A stretch of 64,000 bases of DNA, taken from NCBI RefSeq assembly GCF_026151205.1, contig NC_087075.1, positions 2,826,359 to 2,890,358 on the forward strand. Reading direction: 5' to 3'. The notes under the pieces are model-generated. The model made no database searches, was not told where the DNA came from, and worked only from the letters and a program-made list of their open reading frames with translations. Numbering within the stretch: the stretch's first letter is position 1; every line of letters starts with the position of its first letter. Both the position numbers and the translations under genes were made by a program. The DNA comes from Bolinopsis microptera (lineage: Eukaryota; Ctenophora; Tentaculata; Lobata; Bolinopsidae). Positions 45,401 through 55,111 of the stretch are shown here, one piece after another.

Positions 45401-48400
45401 GCCTCCAGGCTCGACAAACCCTGACAAACCCCGACACACCCCGACAAACCCCGACAAACCCCGACAAACTCCGACAAACCCCGACAAACCCTGACAAACC
45501 TCGACGTGTCGAGATATGTCGGGCCCACCGGCTACATAATGCCTTATGGTTATAATCGTTATGGTTACAATCGTTATGGTTACAATCGTTATGGTTACGA
45601 TCGTTATGGTTACAATCGTTATGGTTACGATCGTTATGGTTACAATCGTTATGGTTACAATCGTTATGGTTACGATCGTTATGGTTACAATCGTTATGGT
45701 TACAATCGTTATGGTTATAATCGTTATGGTTACAATCGTTATGGTTACAATCGTTATGGTTACGATCGTAGTGACAATAATGAAAGATATGTAGCAGTGT
45801 ACATCATATTACATGTAGTTCTGAGTAACCGTATTGTATTGCGCTTTTGAATTCCGCAGATATTTGTGTAAAGTATAACATGCATCTTAGTGCTGGAATC
45901 CTAATCAGGCAAAGATTAGCTCCAATTACTTTAGCGTCTTAACAGAGCTCTACAAGATTCTTCACAAATCTAGTAAAATAATATCAGAGACCGCTATTTT
46001 ATGCAACTACTCTTCAATCTTCACTTAGAGCTGAACACGATAAGAAGTAAAAATCATGGATAGAACTTCAACCTGGTAACCTTGTTGCCTGCACAAGAGC
46101 AATTACACGTTTTTAAAGGCATGGTAATAATAAGAGTGTGTCCCACAACCAAGCACACTGCCTAGAAGTCCGGCGTTATGTTTTATAATGATCCTGGACC
46201 TAAGTGGCAAACTGCTCTATACAAAAAATGATAATAATAATAAGATCTTATCACATATCCGATCATGTGATAATATGTCCTGGTTAGCTCACACCTCACA
46301 TATTGTATCAGTACCCACTCCCCACATGTATCAGTACCCAATTATAACTGAAACCTCCAACCCAAACATTCCCCTTACCATCATATGATTCTAGAAAAAC
46401 AAGATATAAACAAGATATAAACAAGATATAAACAAGATATAAACAAGACCAATATATAAACAAGATATAAACAAGATATAAACAAGATATAAACAAGATA
46501 CAAACAAGATATAAACAAGATATAAACAAGATACAAACAAGATATAAACAAGATACAAAAAAGATATAAACAAGATATAAACAAGATATAAACAAGATAT
46601 AAACAAGATATAAACAAGATACAAACAAGATATAAACAAGATACAAAAAAGATATAAACAAGATATAAACAAGATATAAACAAGATATAAACAAGATATA
46701 AACAAGATATAAACAAGATATAAACAAGATATAAACAAGATATAAACAAGATATAAAACTAACCAAGAAAGCAGAAGCACGAGAGGTCCCACAGCTACAG
46801 GGTGTCTGTAATGTTCCAGAACTCTCCTAGCTCCTTTAGACTTGTAGTAGATGGGCTCCTCCAGTCCGCGCTCTTCGTTGGAAATCTGAGGGATATTTCA
46901 CTAATTGTACTGTGATGACTGCTGGATGATAAGTGCTGACAATTAATGGCTCAGCAAATATGTGCGGTCACACTCCCAGGCAAAAGCTCAAAAGGGGTTC
47001 AGAAATCAAGTTTTTTAAATATTTCCAGCTGTCTGCAGCAGATTCCGAACAGAAACAGAATCAGTACAAAACTAAAATATATTAAAGTTCTTAGTATATT
47101 ATATATGTACTAGTGTAACCCGGCCTACGGCCGGGATTTCACTGCCGCAGTTAAAAAGGGTAGGAGTAATTACCCGCTGAGTCAAAACCCGCATTAGGTG
47201 ACCCAATAGTTTCTTAAACAATAATCTCATAATCAGTTATTTCTTGTGGATAATTTAATCATTATTAGGCACCACATTCCATGATCATAAGGTCTGAACA
47301 CCGAGTATTACACCTCATCACTCCCGTCCTGAACCGCTTAAATCGTTATAGAAATTAACCCTTGTTAACTCCGCACCACACCCGCATATTATATTTGAAA
47401 ACACGCATAACATTGTCGTATGAACTCTCTCTCTCTCTCTCTCTGCAGTCCAAACAGACCCCAAACACTAACAGTACTCCCTCCCCTAATAAGCTTAAGG
47501 TATAACATTACAGCAAATCTTCCGGGCTAATCCAATTATGACGCTACTTAAATGCAGCAGATAACATATTACACAGTAATGAGAGAGAGCGAGAGAAAGA
47601 GAGAGCAGGCCCCGTAACTCTTGCCGTTCTGCTCAAGCAACTTTATGTAACATTTGTGGTACAAAACCATCAATAAAACCACTTACCACCGGCCGATTTT
47701 TAAAAAAATTTCCTATGGGCTTCATCAGAGTTTTGTCGACACTATACCGAAAAAATCAGTCCCGTAACTCTTACCGTTTTTTTTGTATAACCGACCGGAA
47801 ATTACACACGGACAGACAGACAGACAGACACACACACACACACACATTCTGGTGTTATTAAGGTGATAGTACTGCAATACTAACATGTTTGAAGCCGAAG
47901 AGTTCCATGAAATCAGCTAAAAGAACAGATGAAACAAGCCAAGTCCAGGCCAGAATGTGGAGAGCTTGTACGGTAGAAGTTGTAAGTGAGAGGGAGTAAA
48001 GGACACTACAGCGAGACCACAAGTAGTTTATCACCTGTAATTATACATTGTTATTAATTAGAGGACACTACAGCGCGACCATAGGTAGTTTATCGCCTGT
48101 AATTATACATTGTTATTGATTAGAGGACACTACAGCGCGACCATAGGTAGTTTATCGCCTGTAATTATACATTGTTATTGATTAGAGGACACTACAGCGC
48201 GACCATAGGTAGCTTATCACCTGTAATTATACATTGTTATTAATTACATGGCAATTACATATCTATTAAACCCTGTACATATCAACTAAATAATATGTAT
48301 TACATATTCATTATAGTTTTTATCTTGTTCAACCCTTGCTTCAAGTTGCTGCATTTAGTGTTCCTAATTAATTCTCATCCCCCGGGACAAATTAACCTCT

Positions 48401-50900
48401 CATTAAATATACCTAATATGACTTATTACGAGTGATCAGTTATATTATGTATAAAGAATATTGTTCTAACGTGATATTAAAACTGGTTAACGAGCTAAAC
48501 GAGCTAATAGAGATGTTTCAGTGTTTACTTTTCTGCAGAATGTAATGAGAATCATGTTTCCGTCACCTTTTTCTTAATACCGTCCCTTCTTTCCGTTTGT
48601 CATGTCAATTTTGATAGTAGGTTATTACTATAAACCAAGTCGGCATACCGGATTACAAGTTACTGCTGATTTAGTCCTGATAAGTTAACACTAGAACTTA
48701 TTATTTAGATTTGAGAGCATTACTTCTTTACTTTCCAATATTATGTTTATATCATTGATTAAATCTCAATTTTGTAAAGAATTCGTTTTAAATTTCAAGT
48801 TTCTTATCAAATTTTGTTTTAATAAGAAACACAACACAGTAACTGTCACATAACTTGCAAATCAGACAGATGCTGGCCCACAATAGCTAGATATTACATT
48901 TCCGCTCTCAACCGTCAATAAGTATTGCAGTTCTATACGGGAAGTATATCTGAAGGCCCCAGTGACAATACCTCTCTTCATTACAATATAATGTGCTAAC
49001 ACCAGCCCACTTACCACGCAATAAAGTGGTGTACAGTGCCTGTAATTGTATCTGAGTGACCTGTAGCAACAGTCCTGTCTGTAGGAGGAAGCAGCGTTGC
49101 TAGGAGATAGGGAGTGTAGGATTGCTTGCGGAGGGACATGTAATGGTGTGTGGAGATATCTACCACGGTGTAATGATCTAATTGCTAATTACTTGGTCAC
49201 GTGGGAGGTGTGGAGTTGAAGGTTTTAAAGTCTGCAGTGAGCTGGTAAATTGTGGCTGTATTTAATCTAGTGAATTCGAGTTTTTTTTCCACTGTTATAC
49301 ATTGTTGACTATTCTTATTGTATTTGTAACCAGTGCCGAATCCTGTAAGTATCAATTACTCCGAGGGGATCTAATATAACAGAGCTATAAGTTTATAACA
49401 CTTTATAACACTTTATAACACTTTATAACACTTTATAACACTTTATAACACTTTTTAGTAGAGCCCTCTATTATATACTTATATAATGGTTTAATGACAG
49501 GTAGACGCCTCATAACGCCTCATTAAAGGATTATCTCCCAGGTTGCGGCAGATTATACAGATTATAACTCCTAGAAGATTCTATTTATAGGAAATAGTGG
49601 TTTTATCTTGGGAGGATATTGTAAAGAGTAACTTTTCAGCATCATTAGAACAGATCATTATGTACTAATTACCTTGGTAATTAGATGGTTCTCTCTGTCT
49701 TAATTGCATTAGTAATTATATAAATCAAATGATAAAATATGGAATATTCAAGCAGAGATTAAACGTAACTCCACAACTTGAAATAAACTGTCCAGCAGTC
49801 CATATTGCACCCACCCCATTGTTAAGAATACTTTCTTACGGAAGTACAGAACCCCACTAAAACGATTACATCTGTTGAACGTAGTAACCCACTTTCTATC
49901 TTATATTACTTTATTAGCGTACTAAATACTAATCTAAACACAGTCGTGTGCTACCCTTGGTACACAAGCAAACAGGAAGTTCTTAATTAGACCCCAGTTA
50001 ATGGGGGTAGGTACAAGCTTTAGAATATTTAATCCAAGGCTATACAGTTGCACTGTACACTACTCTTGTGATTTACACGAGGTTAATATACTAATGTATG
50101 CTTGGATTCAATAGTACATTATGTAGATCTACTATACTATGATAGAGATTTAGAGTTATTTGAAGTGATTCTCTTTAGCCCTCAGTAAAATACTCTAACG
50201 GATAAACAGTAAACACCCCCAAATTATGTAAGTCTTCGGACAATTGTTTCAGTTCAGGTTCTATGGTTACTTTCGTTCTACGAATTAAGGTGACAGTTAA
50301 TTTGTTAAGTAATAACAAGTCTGTAAATTAACACAAGCTCACATGAAGAGTTGTAGTGGTTGATATCAAGTAAAGTAATCTGTGTCTGGCAGGGGAGAGG
50401 TTGAGCTCGTACTTCAAGTGTTTCAGTAAAGAATGCTGCAGCACAAATAGGAGGAGAAGCAGAATGTTCTGAATCAAAGGGGAGAGGTCTTCAAATATGT
50501 CTGAAAAATCAAGATTTTAAAAATCAAGTTACTGACTGCTTTAAGACAACAGGGTGTGCCACATAAAATGTGACTTTTTTTCTACATACAAATTTCCACC
50601 GATAAAAAGTAGAAAACTGCAATAGTGAAAATTGTTGAAATGACGGCTGGTGAAACATTGATTTAGATTTGTCAACATTTCAACAAGACAAAATAAAAAT
50701 TTCGTAACTAGATGGTCAACAATGATAAATCGACTTCCCATCATACATTTGGAGGTTACAAAAATGATAATCAAACCTGTATGCTGTAAAACACTGCTTT
50801 TATAACCGTTCCAAGCAACATGACAGATAAACCCGATTGTGTAAAGGGTGATGAGTGAGGCTATCACTCGGAGCTTGATCCCTTGGAAATCACATCTCAT
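36430..50900 (-). CDS. NRM: Nurim (inner nuclear membrane protein) with a C-terminal extension, 8 exons
   Basis: Exons from 5': 50777-50900, 50343-50500, 47885-48034, 46764-46885, 38949-39087, 37835-37997, 36773-36844, 36430-36608. All have GT/AG borders and agreeing phases (1,0,0,2,0,1,1), giving 368 residues. Recognised from nurim by order and spacing: LLLLLFVLQHSL (exon 2), ALHILAW...DFMELFGFKH (exon 3), GLEEPIYYKSKGARRVLEHYRHPV (in two parts, exon 4), then TTDRLLLAVVFVLYTF and YLDYQDYLYLRYVSYP (exon 5). Between RHPV and TDRLL the length equals that of vertebrate nurim. About six membrane segments are expected: roughly 11-31, 50-66, 84-110, 117-136, 174-188, 191-207. Residues 232-368 are hydrophilic, Ser/Thr-rich and basic at the end (GKRKSTR), with a duplicated DVTHH and a Cys cluster (ACCGAEQCVC); vertebrate nurim stops before this tail. 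Intron 4 (39088-46763) contains another gene. The exon 6 donor is weak. Confidence 0.88.
39690..40720. repeat. 1-kb satellite in nurim intron 4
   Basis: Core ATTATAAACTAGTAGCTCC alternating with ATGTAGACTCTATATA or ATTGTAGACTACAT pieces, giving higher-order units; about 40 core copies. Confidence 0.95.
40854..40868. promoter_or_regulatory. RFX X-box-like palindrome with adjacent E-boxes
   Basis: GGTTGCCTAGCAACC matches the RFX X-box consensus (GTNRCC, spacer, RGYAAC), directly followed by CACGTGACTATCACGTGG, two CACGTG E-boxes. It lies about 1 kb upstream of the NERD-helicase start, inside nurim intron 4. Function is inferred from motif only. Confidence 0.4.
41860..44037 (+). CDS. NERD nuclease-like / SF1 helicase fusion protein
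   Basis: An intact, intronless 725-codon frame from ATG at 41860 to TAA. Residues about 58-135 form a NERD (nuclease-related) domain: ECDFFIIGKNYFVIIEVKN has the D (116) and E-x-K (129-131) of restriction-endonuclease-like folds. A Cys-rich linker follows (C255-C272). Helicase motifs: Walker A GPAGTGKS (329-336), Walker B-like VFLDDAQN (447-454, DDAQ in place of DEAQ), WTTLDFQQ motif III (483-490), LSKNLRNTYDIS (513-524), YLAMSRAR motif VI (648-655). The C-terminus has a Cys/His cluster (residues 687-711). ATP-driven nucleic-acid remodelling coupled to cleavage is inferred. Similar architectures are common in prokaryotes and appear in some invertebrates (memory). It lies within nurim intron 4 on the opposite strand. 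TTATTTCAG ends 11 bases before the ATG, suggesting a 5' UTR intron or trans-splice acceptor. Confidence 0.88.
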   Translation: MEGYLKNGKDIYDTYCTSTETRPIMLPKAPQHTYIDVYPDEDEPGPSFRDDQQHQLDYETEVVVYRALEGLKDEDIIVLHSFEYTHRQYQLCDESHVRKDCMACKKTPNNRDGECDFFIIGKNYFVIIEVKNMSSFTEAKQQDSGLNEQQHSLGLQGTFKKSVAQRKRMVKLIRSIEKSTNISHFTAYPNFTRKFRAEFNLKPDQISSIIFKEDTEDLASWWKGNVADFHMEDALNSDLRGKHEKVRNMLLAIWCTDNKGNCDKSKCNLGRCIQDINDKLLSGNFTFRKNNPNVIPAPDVIKEYLGVNNLTKEQLDAYNSEEKLVLIDGPAGTGKSVILIAKAIQVVKYKNRKIIFFASQTTAEKNIKPAFEKANIRHWTLPRDETKALTRMQIIQMISVKLIDNQVIIIHCPEYVAHGGLADVFGSYEGNLKFNAEFINSHANCDVFLDDAQNSQGNNHNYNNIITTLFQVPKGNRGDRYIWTTLDFQQNAVCISQPSPAQLSNPPFHTVNLSKNLRNTYDISNSLSVMRHHIEDVRKRRGILTGFSKEITVKQTPGHYIRGPKINIHVFKSGDVDLIGTYLDKELDKLHGVNTAVLLHVTADSGPDKQLTLRYSDTVLSSMSTSSGEWPAVIVIHSFTVNYLPILYLAMSRARVYCSVLLFPGYDQDSCSTLDLEKFLSGDIKDCANIFRHYGNSVKCRWSDGATWCQHGELIPSQVQSADSI
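44143..44148 (+). terminator. Poly-A signal of the NERD-helicase gene
   Basis: AATAAA 106 bases after the stop codon, in AT-rich sequence. Confidence 0.65.
44514..44815. repeat. 18-bp minisatellite of hairpin units
   Basis: Unit TTACACTGAGCGTGTAGG, about 17 copies; TTACAC and GTGTAG pair across each unit. It stays open on the minus strand (VTYTLS repeats) only because 18 is divisible by three. Confidence 0.95.
45207..45545. repeat. Two copies of a GACAAACCCC-repeat element
   Basis: Both copies (from 45207 and 45398) open GCCTCCAGGCTCGACAAACC, continue as CCGACAAACC decamers, and end near GGGCCCACCGGC. The first copy contains a fold-back, CGACAAACCCCG/CGGGGTTTGTCG. They are direct repeats about 190 bp apart. 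Confidence 0.85.
45546..45775. repeat. 15-bp minisatellite (GGTTACAATCGTTAT)
   Basis: About 15 copies, alternating TACAATCG and TACGATCG. On the plus strand it would encode YGYNR/YGYDR pentapeptides after an ATG at 45539, but there is no splice or codon evidence for a gene. Confidence 0.9.
46391..46757. repeat. 11-bp minisatellite at the nurim exon 4 donor
   Basis: Unit AAACAAGATAT, about 33 copies, ending six bases from the nurim exon 4 splice donor (46763). On the minus strand all three frames stay open, so unspliced nurim RNA would read on into a long hydrophobic repeat. Confidence 0.95.
47110..47860 (+). mobile_element. Interspersed repeat, family A, copy 3
   Basis: The same termini as the other two copies, with an internal (CT)n and a terminal CAGA/CA microsatellite. 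It is inserted in nurim intron 3, 24 bases from the exon 3 donor side. Confidence 0.7.
48001..48245. repeat. 61-bp tandem repeat copying the nurim exon 3 acceptor
   Basis: Four units. On the minus strand each contains the branch/pyrimidine region, the ATAATTACAG acceptor and the first ~27 bases of exon 3. Only the unit nearest the exon (acceptor after 48034) continues into the open frame; the others run to a TAA. Confidence 0.85.
49390..49455. repeat. 11-bp minisatellite
   Basis: TTATAACACTT repeated about six times in nurim intron 2. Confidence 0.9.
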
Positions 50901-52649
50901 TGCGACAAGAGTGTGGACGGATGGGATCTATCAATTATTTGTCACATACCACCATTTGTCATTTCAAGGTTGCCAGCTTTTAAATACAGTCATCCTGATT
51001 AATGATTATTATTTGTACATGTGATATATTAATCAGATCTTTCAAATTATTAATGTTATCGTTTCAGCAATGTAAAGTGTTGTGCTGCTATTTCTATACT
51101 CAGCTTCTCAAATAATATTGTACTAGTCTCATTAAAACTAATTCTAAACTAATTGTTTATATACCCAGTCAACTAAAAGAAAAGAAGACTATTAACTACA
51201 ATTGCAGCGTCAATCTGGCTACAGCACATTGTGAGTGAACATTTTTTGTTCTAATAACAGACCAACTGTTTACATTCTCGTGGGATCTTTGTTATCTATT
51301 CTTTAATTATGATGAGGAATTTGAGTTGATATAGTGCGACATATATTACGTTAACCACTCTTTCACAGTTTATTATTAAGCTTTCAAGCAGTAGACTATT
51401 TTGTTTTCTATATTCTATCACTTATCAGACTCTTACTTCAGTCTAGTTTTACATTATTTCATCATATTTTATTGATCTAAGGTTTAGTATTGCCAGATCC
51501 CAGTTCAATTTGTAGTTTTATATTCACAGGAAACGATGTGACAGAGTCAATATACAGGGTGGCCCAAAAGTGACTACCCACACGCAACCCTTTAATAACT
51601 CACGTAATTCTCCTTAGAATTGCACAGAAATTTCAGAGATTATAGATACGGATCAACCTTAGATTTCCTGAAAGTTTCGTTGAATTTAATTAATTACAGT
51701 GGGCGTGGCACGCCAATCCCTCTTTTTCGCTATTGTCACCATAAAGTGAGAACGCTTTCAGCTAGGAACTTCAAAGTTTCTAGACATGTTTGGTTTGATA
51801 ATTGAAGTGCTTTCCCAAAATTCCAAGTTGGTTGTTTACAATTTAACAGAGTTATGACCCTTTTAAGATATTGCAGATACGTGATCTTGCCACTTAATCA
51901 GTGATTTCGTCACCCAATCAGTAATCTCATCGGGAGCTATTCGCGAGCAAGCAACAATGAGACTCATTAGGCGGTAACGAGCATGTTGGTCGATGACGAT
52001 CTGATCACTATATATAGTAGTTTAATGTTGCCATGGGGTGGCAAGTCCCCATACATCATAGCCCGATAGTTTCACTGCGTCATTATATAGTAAAGTTTTT
52101 TTGTTTTTTTTTTGTCTTTTTAACAAAGTGGGATTTAGTGTTAAAACTTAACCCAAGACACGTGAAAAGTGAGTCAAACAGTATATATACATTCAATTAA
52201 ATCAAGTGATGTAATTGGCAGAGGCCAGAGCACAATCAAATTTTTAGTGTTGCAATTGGCAAAGCACACTACAAATCAAATCGAAACATAATGATACAGA
52301 AGATCATCAAAAACTATAACCTCATAAGGTCAATTATAATAAATCAGACATTTCAAATCAAGCTCAACAGCCCAATTTCAAATCAAGAAAACAACAATTT
52401 TATTTAGTGAAACAAATTTTTTTTTACTCAATTCTTGGTCGGATAGACATTTATGCAAACTTGGTCGTTTATACTCAAAGTCCCTTCGTTAAAAGAGTTA
52501 GCTTTATTCAATAATAACAATGTCGATATAATCAATTTCCATATCAATATCAGACTAAACTATCGAATAAATAAATTATCAAGTTTTAATTATTAATTCG
52601 TTCTGATTAAATCTTTATAAATTAAGATATTTAATAATTAATACATTAC
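50901..52649. other. Spacer upstream of nurim; possible mariner-type terminus
   Basis: No gene. CAGGGTGGCCCAAAAGT at 51555-51571 resembles termini of Tc1/mariner-type transposons (recalled), but no partner end was found. The nurim promoter should lie in the left few hundred bases; no clear core motif is seen. Confidence 0.35.
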
Positions 52650-52757
52650 TTAACGGGTGATACTCGTAAAATATCTGTAAAATATCTGTTCCATATATAC
52701 ACAGGACCGTCGACGAGTCCAACTCTGCGCGCGTCCTGGTAGGTTGTAAACCTACAA
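52650..52757 (-). mobile_element. Short element, family B, copy 4
   Basis: TTAACGGGTGATACTCG to GGTTGTAAACCTACAA, with an internal duplication of AAAATATCTGT. The 8-bp target duplication is TACATTAC (52642-52649 and 52758-52765). Confidence 0.85.
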
Positions 52758-52832
52758 TACATTACAAGCGGTTAAAATTTCCCAACATCGATCTGAGAGT
52801 TTTTCAGTGTATAGAACAATAATGGTAGTAAT

Positions 52833-52917
52833 TACTGGGCCGCGCTCAGCCTGTCATTCCGCCTAATCTCTATTCGTGTTATGTTTATGAACATAATAGC
52901 CTGAGGTCCCCAGGTAA
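52833..52917 (+). mobile_element. Short TIR element, family C, copy 4
   Basis: TACTGGGCCGCGCTCAGCC to GGTCCCCAGGTAA, 85 bp. The 9-bp duplication is GGTAGTAAT (52824-52832) and GATAGTAAT (52918-52926), one mismatch. Confidence 0.85.
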
Positions 52918-53097
52918 GATAGTAATAGTTTAAAGTGTGTGCCGCTGCAACTAGATTATATTACTACAATTTAAAATTGTTTGGAGTCCAAGTATCTTTT
53001 AAGTCTGCAGCAGTCTGTGGTTGTATTAAATGCTCTATGACAGTGTGCCAATGCAATACCCTCCATTAGCTCCGTTTAACTCAATACTCAAAATAAG

Positions 53098-53146
53098 CAG
53101 GGCCAGTGATTTGCTTTACACTTTACGAGTAAAATCACTGGCCCTG
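53098..53146. other. 15-bp-stem hairpin
   Basis: CAGGGCCAGTGATTT, 19-base loop, AAATCACTGGCCCTG, perfect. CAGGG starts are typical of hAT or mariner termini, so this may be a minimal fold-back relic. Confidence 0.6.
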
Positions 53147-53747
53147 TTTTACCTAGGGCTCGCCAATCTTTGTGCGCGGCGCTCTTTTCAAGCTAATCCC
53201 TGCGAGCAACAATAAACGCCGCTCATATTTTCGCAACCACTAGACTGTAGATCGGCGAGATGCGAAGGATTGACATTTTGAATCAAGGTAATTACACGTT
53301 ATGCAGCTTTAAAATGTATAGCTTCAATTATAAGTTGGCCGGGGCGGGGGTCTTCATCAAAATTCTTTTGAAATTGACTTTATACATCATAGCTATTTTT
53401 GATAGAGGATCGAGATTAATATTTACCAGCTGCTTTTGCGGTCTCATGGAAAAATATTGTTTCTAGCAAAAAGTTACCGTCGGTGCAAGGTTACCGTTTA
53501 ACTTATGTGCATGTATTTTGCGATCGATTTTCAATCGCGAGTTGTGAAAATCGAGTAAAAACTCGTTCAAAAACTTTTATCACGTCGTGACCCCCACGCG
53601 GTCGTTTCACCCCTGTAGAATTTCTACGATACAGGTGGAGGCGCGCACTCGTGCGCGGCGGGTCACACAACGTATGAAAATAAAAAAGAGGTCCAAGATT
53701 TTCAAAATTGAATAGATCAAAATTTTGCATAACCGATTTTTTCTAAT
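53147..53747. other. Spacer, nothing recognised
   Basis: Mixed composition with a CpG-rich patch near 53580-53670 and no supported frame. Confidence 0.4.
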
Positions 53748-54665
53748 TTTAGTTGATATTTTTGTCTACATGTACAGGTGATTTTATGCTGTCTGTTATC
53801 CACGGGTTCCTTAAATATTAGAAGGGTTAGCTTTGTGAGTTATATGGCTTTTTAAGCTTACAGGCCAAGTCGAAAGCATTTCCGAATGTGTAAAAATGTT
53901 GTTGGATTTGATGATTCTGGTGTATCGATCAAATATATAAATCCAGGCCATATAACATCTTTTTATTTATTATAATCAGCTATAATTTACTATAATCAGC
54001 GTTCGAAAATACGTCGTTTCCAGTTGGCTTTATATCAACTGTCTCAACGTTTTTGTGTATAGTGATTACGCATCCTCTCAATTGGCACATGACAGGCTCG
54101 AATTTGCAACATCCTGATTACAAATTTGTCGCATAGCTTTTAAGAATGTTTTTCATACATAGTTATAATCCAATATACCTTATTGGCCTATCTCAAAATT
54201 TTGTATGAGCCATCTTTTCTAAATGGCCCCTAAAACATTGGTTTTCTTTCATTTATTTATCTGTCCAATCGTCTTTTAGTTGATATTTTTTGTCCACATG
54301 CACAGGTCTGAGGTGATTTTATGCTGTCTGTTATCCATGGGTTCCTTAAATGTTATGTTAGAGGGGTTAGCTTTGTGAGTTATATGGCTTTTTAAGCTTA
54401 CAGGACAAGTCGAAAGCATTTCCAAATGTGTAGAAAATTTGTTGGATTTGATGATTCTGGGGTATCAATCAAATAATCCACATCCTTTACTATAATCAGC
54501 GTTCGTTTCCAGTTGGCTTCAACTGTCTCAAAGTTACAGTGTATAGTGATTAAGCACCCTCTCAATTGGGACACGACAGGCTCGAATTTGCAGCATCCTG
54601 ATTACAAATTTTTCGCATAGCTTTCAAGATTGTTTTTCATACATAATTATGATCCAATATATCTT
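53748..54665. repeat. Diverged direct duplication upstream of HACE1
   Basis: About 430 bp at 53748-54184 recurs at 54275-54665 with small indels. Shared blocks include GATTTTATGCTGTCTGTTAT, GGCTTTTTAAGCTTACAGG and GACAGGCTCGAATTTGCA. No coding frame. It lies 450 bp from the HACE1 start. Confidence 0.85.
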
Positions 54666-55111
54666 AATACTTTTTAGCTGAACTTAAATTGTTTATTATT
54701 ATTTAGTTTTTTGTCAATCAATACCGGAACTGATATAATCCCCATGCTGCATGCGGGTTGAGCAAGCTCCATACGGTCAGAGGGCCTCATGGTGAAAAAT
54801 TCAGATTTGCTCAATGCCCTTGCTAACCTATTAAGATAGTTAAGTCACAAGTTACAAGTAGGTGGCACAGGAGCAACCTGTTCACACCAAATTGTCAATA
54901 AAGATGAATGTTATGGTCCTAGGCCCTCTAGGTGACACAGGACAAGTACTGTTCTCAAATTTGAAAGCAAACAACCAAGTTATCTTTGATTTCGAGGTTG
55001 ATGATTTATCCTTTATTTATTTTTATTGATTGATTTCAGACTACAATTATATGATAGTCAATAATCTTTGTTGAATATTCTTTTGATATAACATTTGATT
55101 TATCTCAGATT

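Noticed and set aside
45506-45850. YGYNR-repeat protein
   Set aside because: 15-bp minisatellite with no supported start, introns or non-repeat conserved domain.
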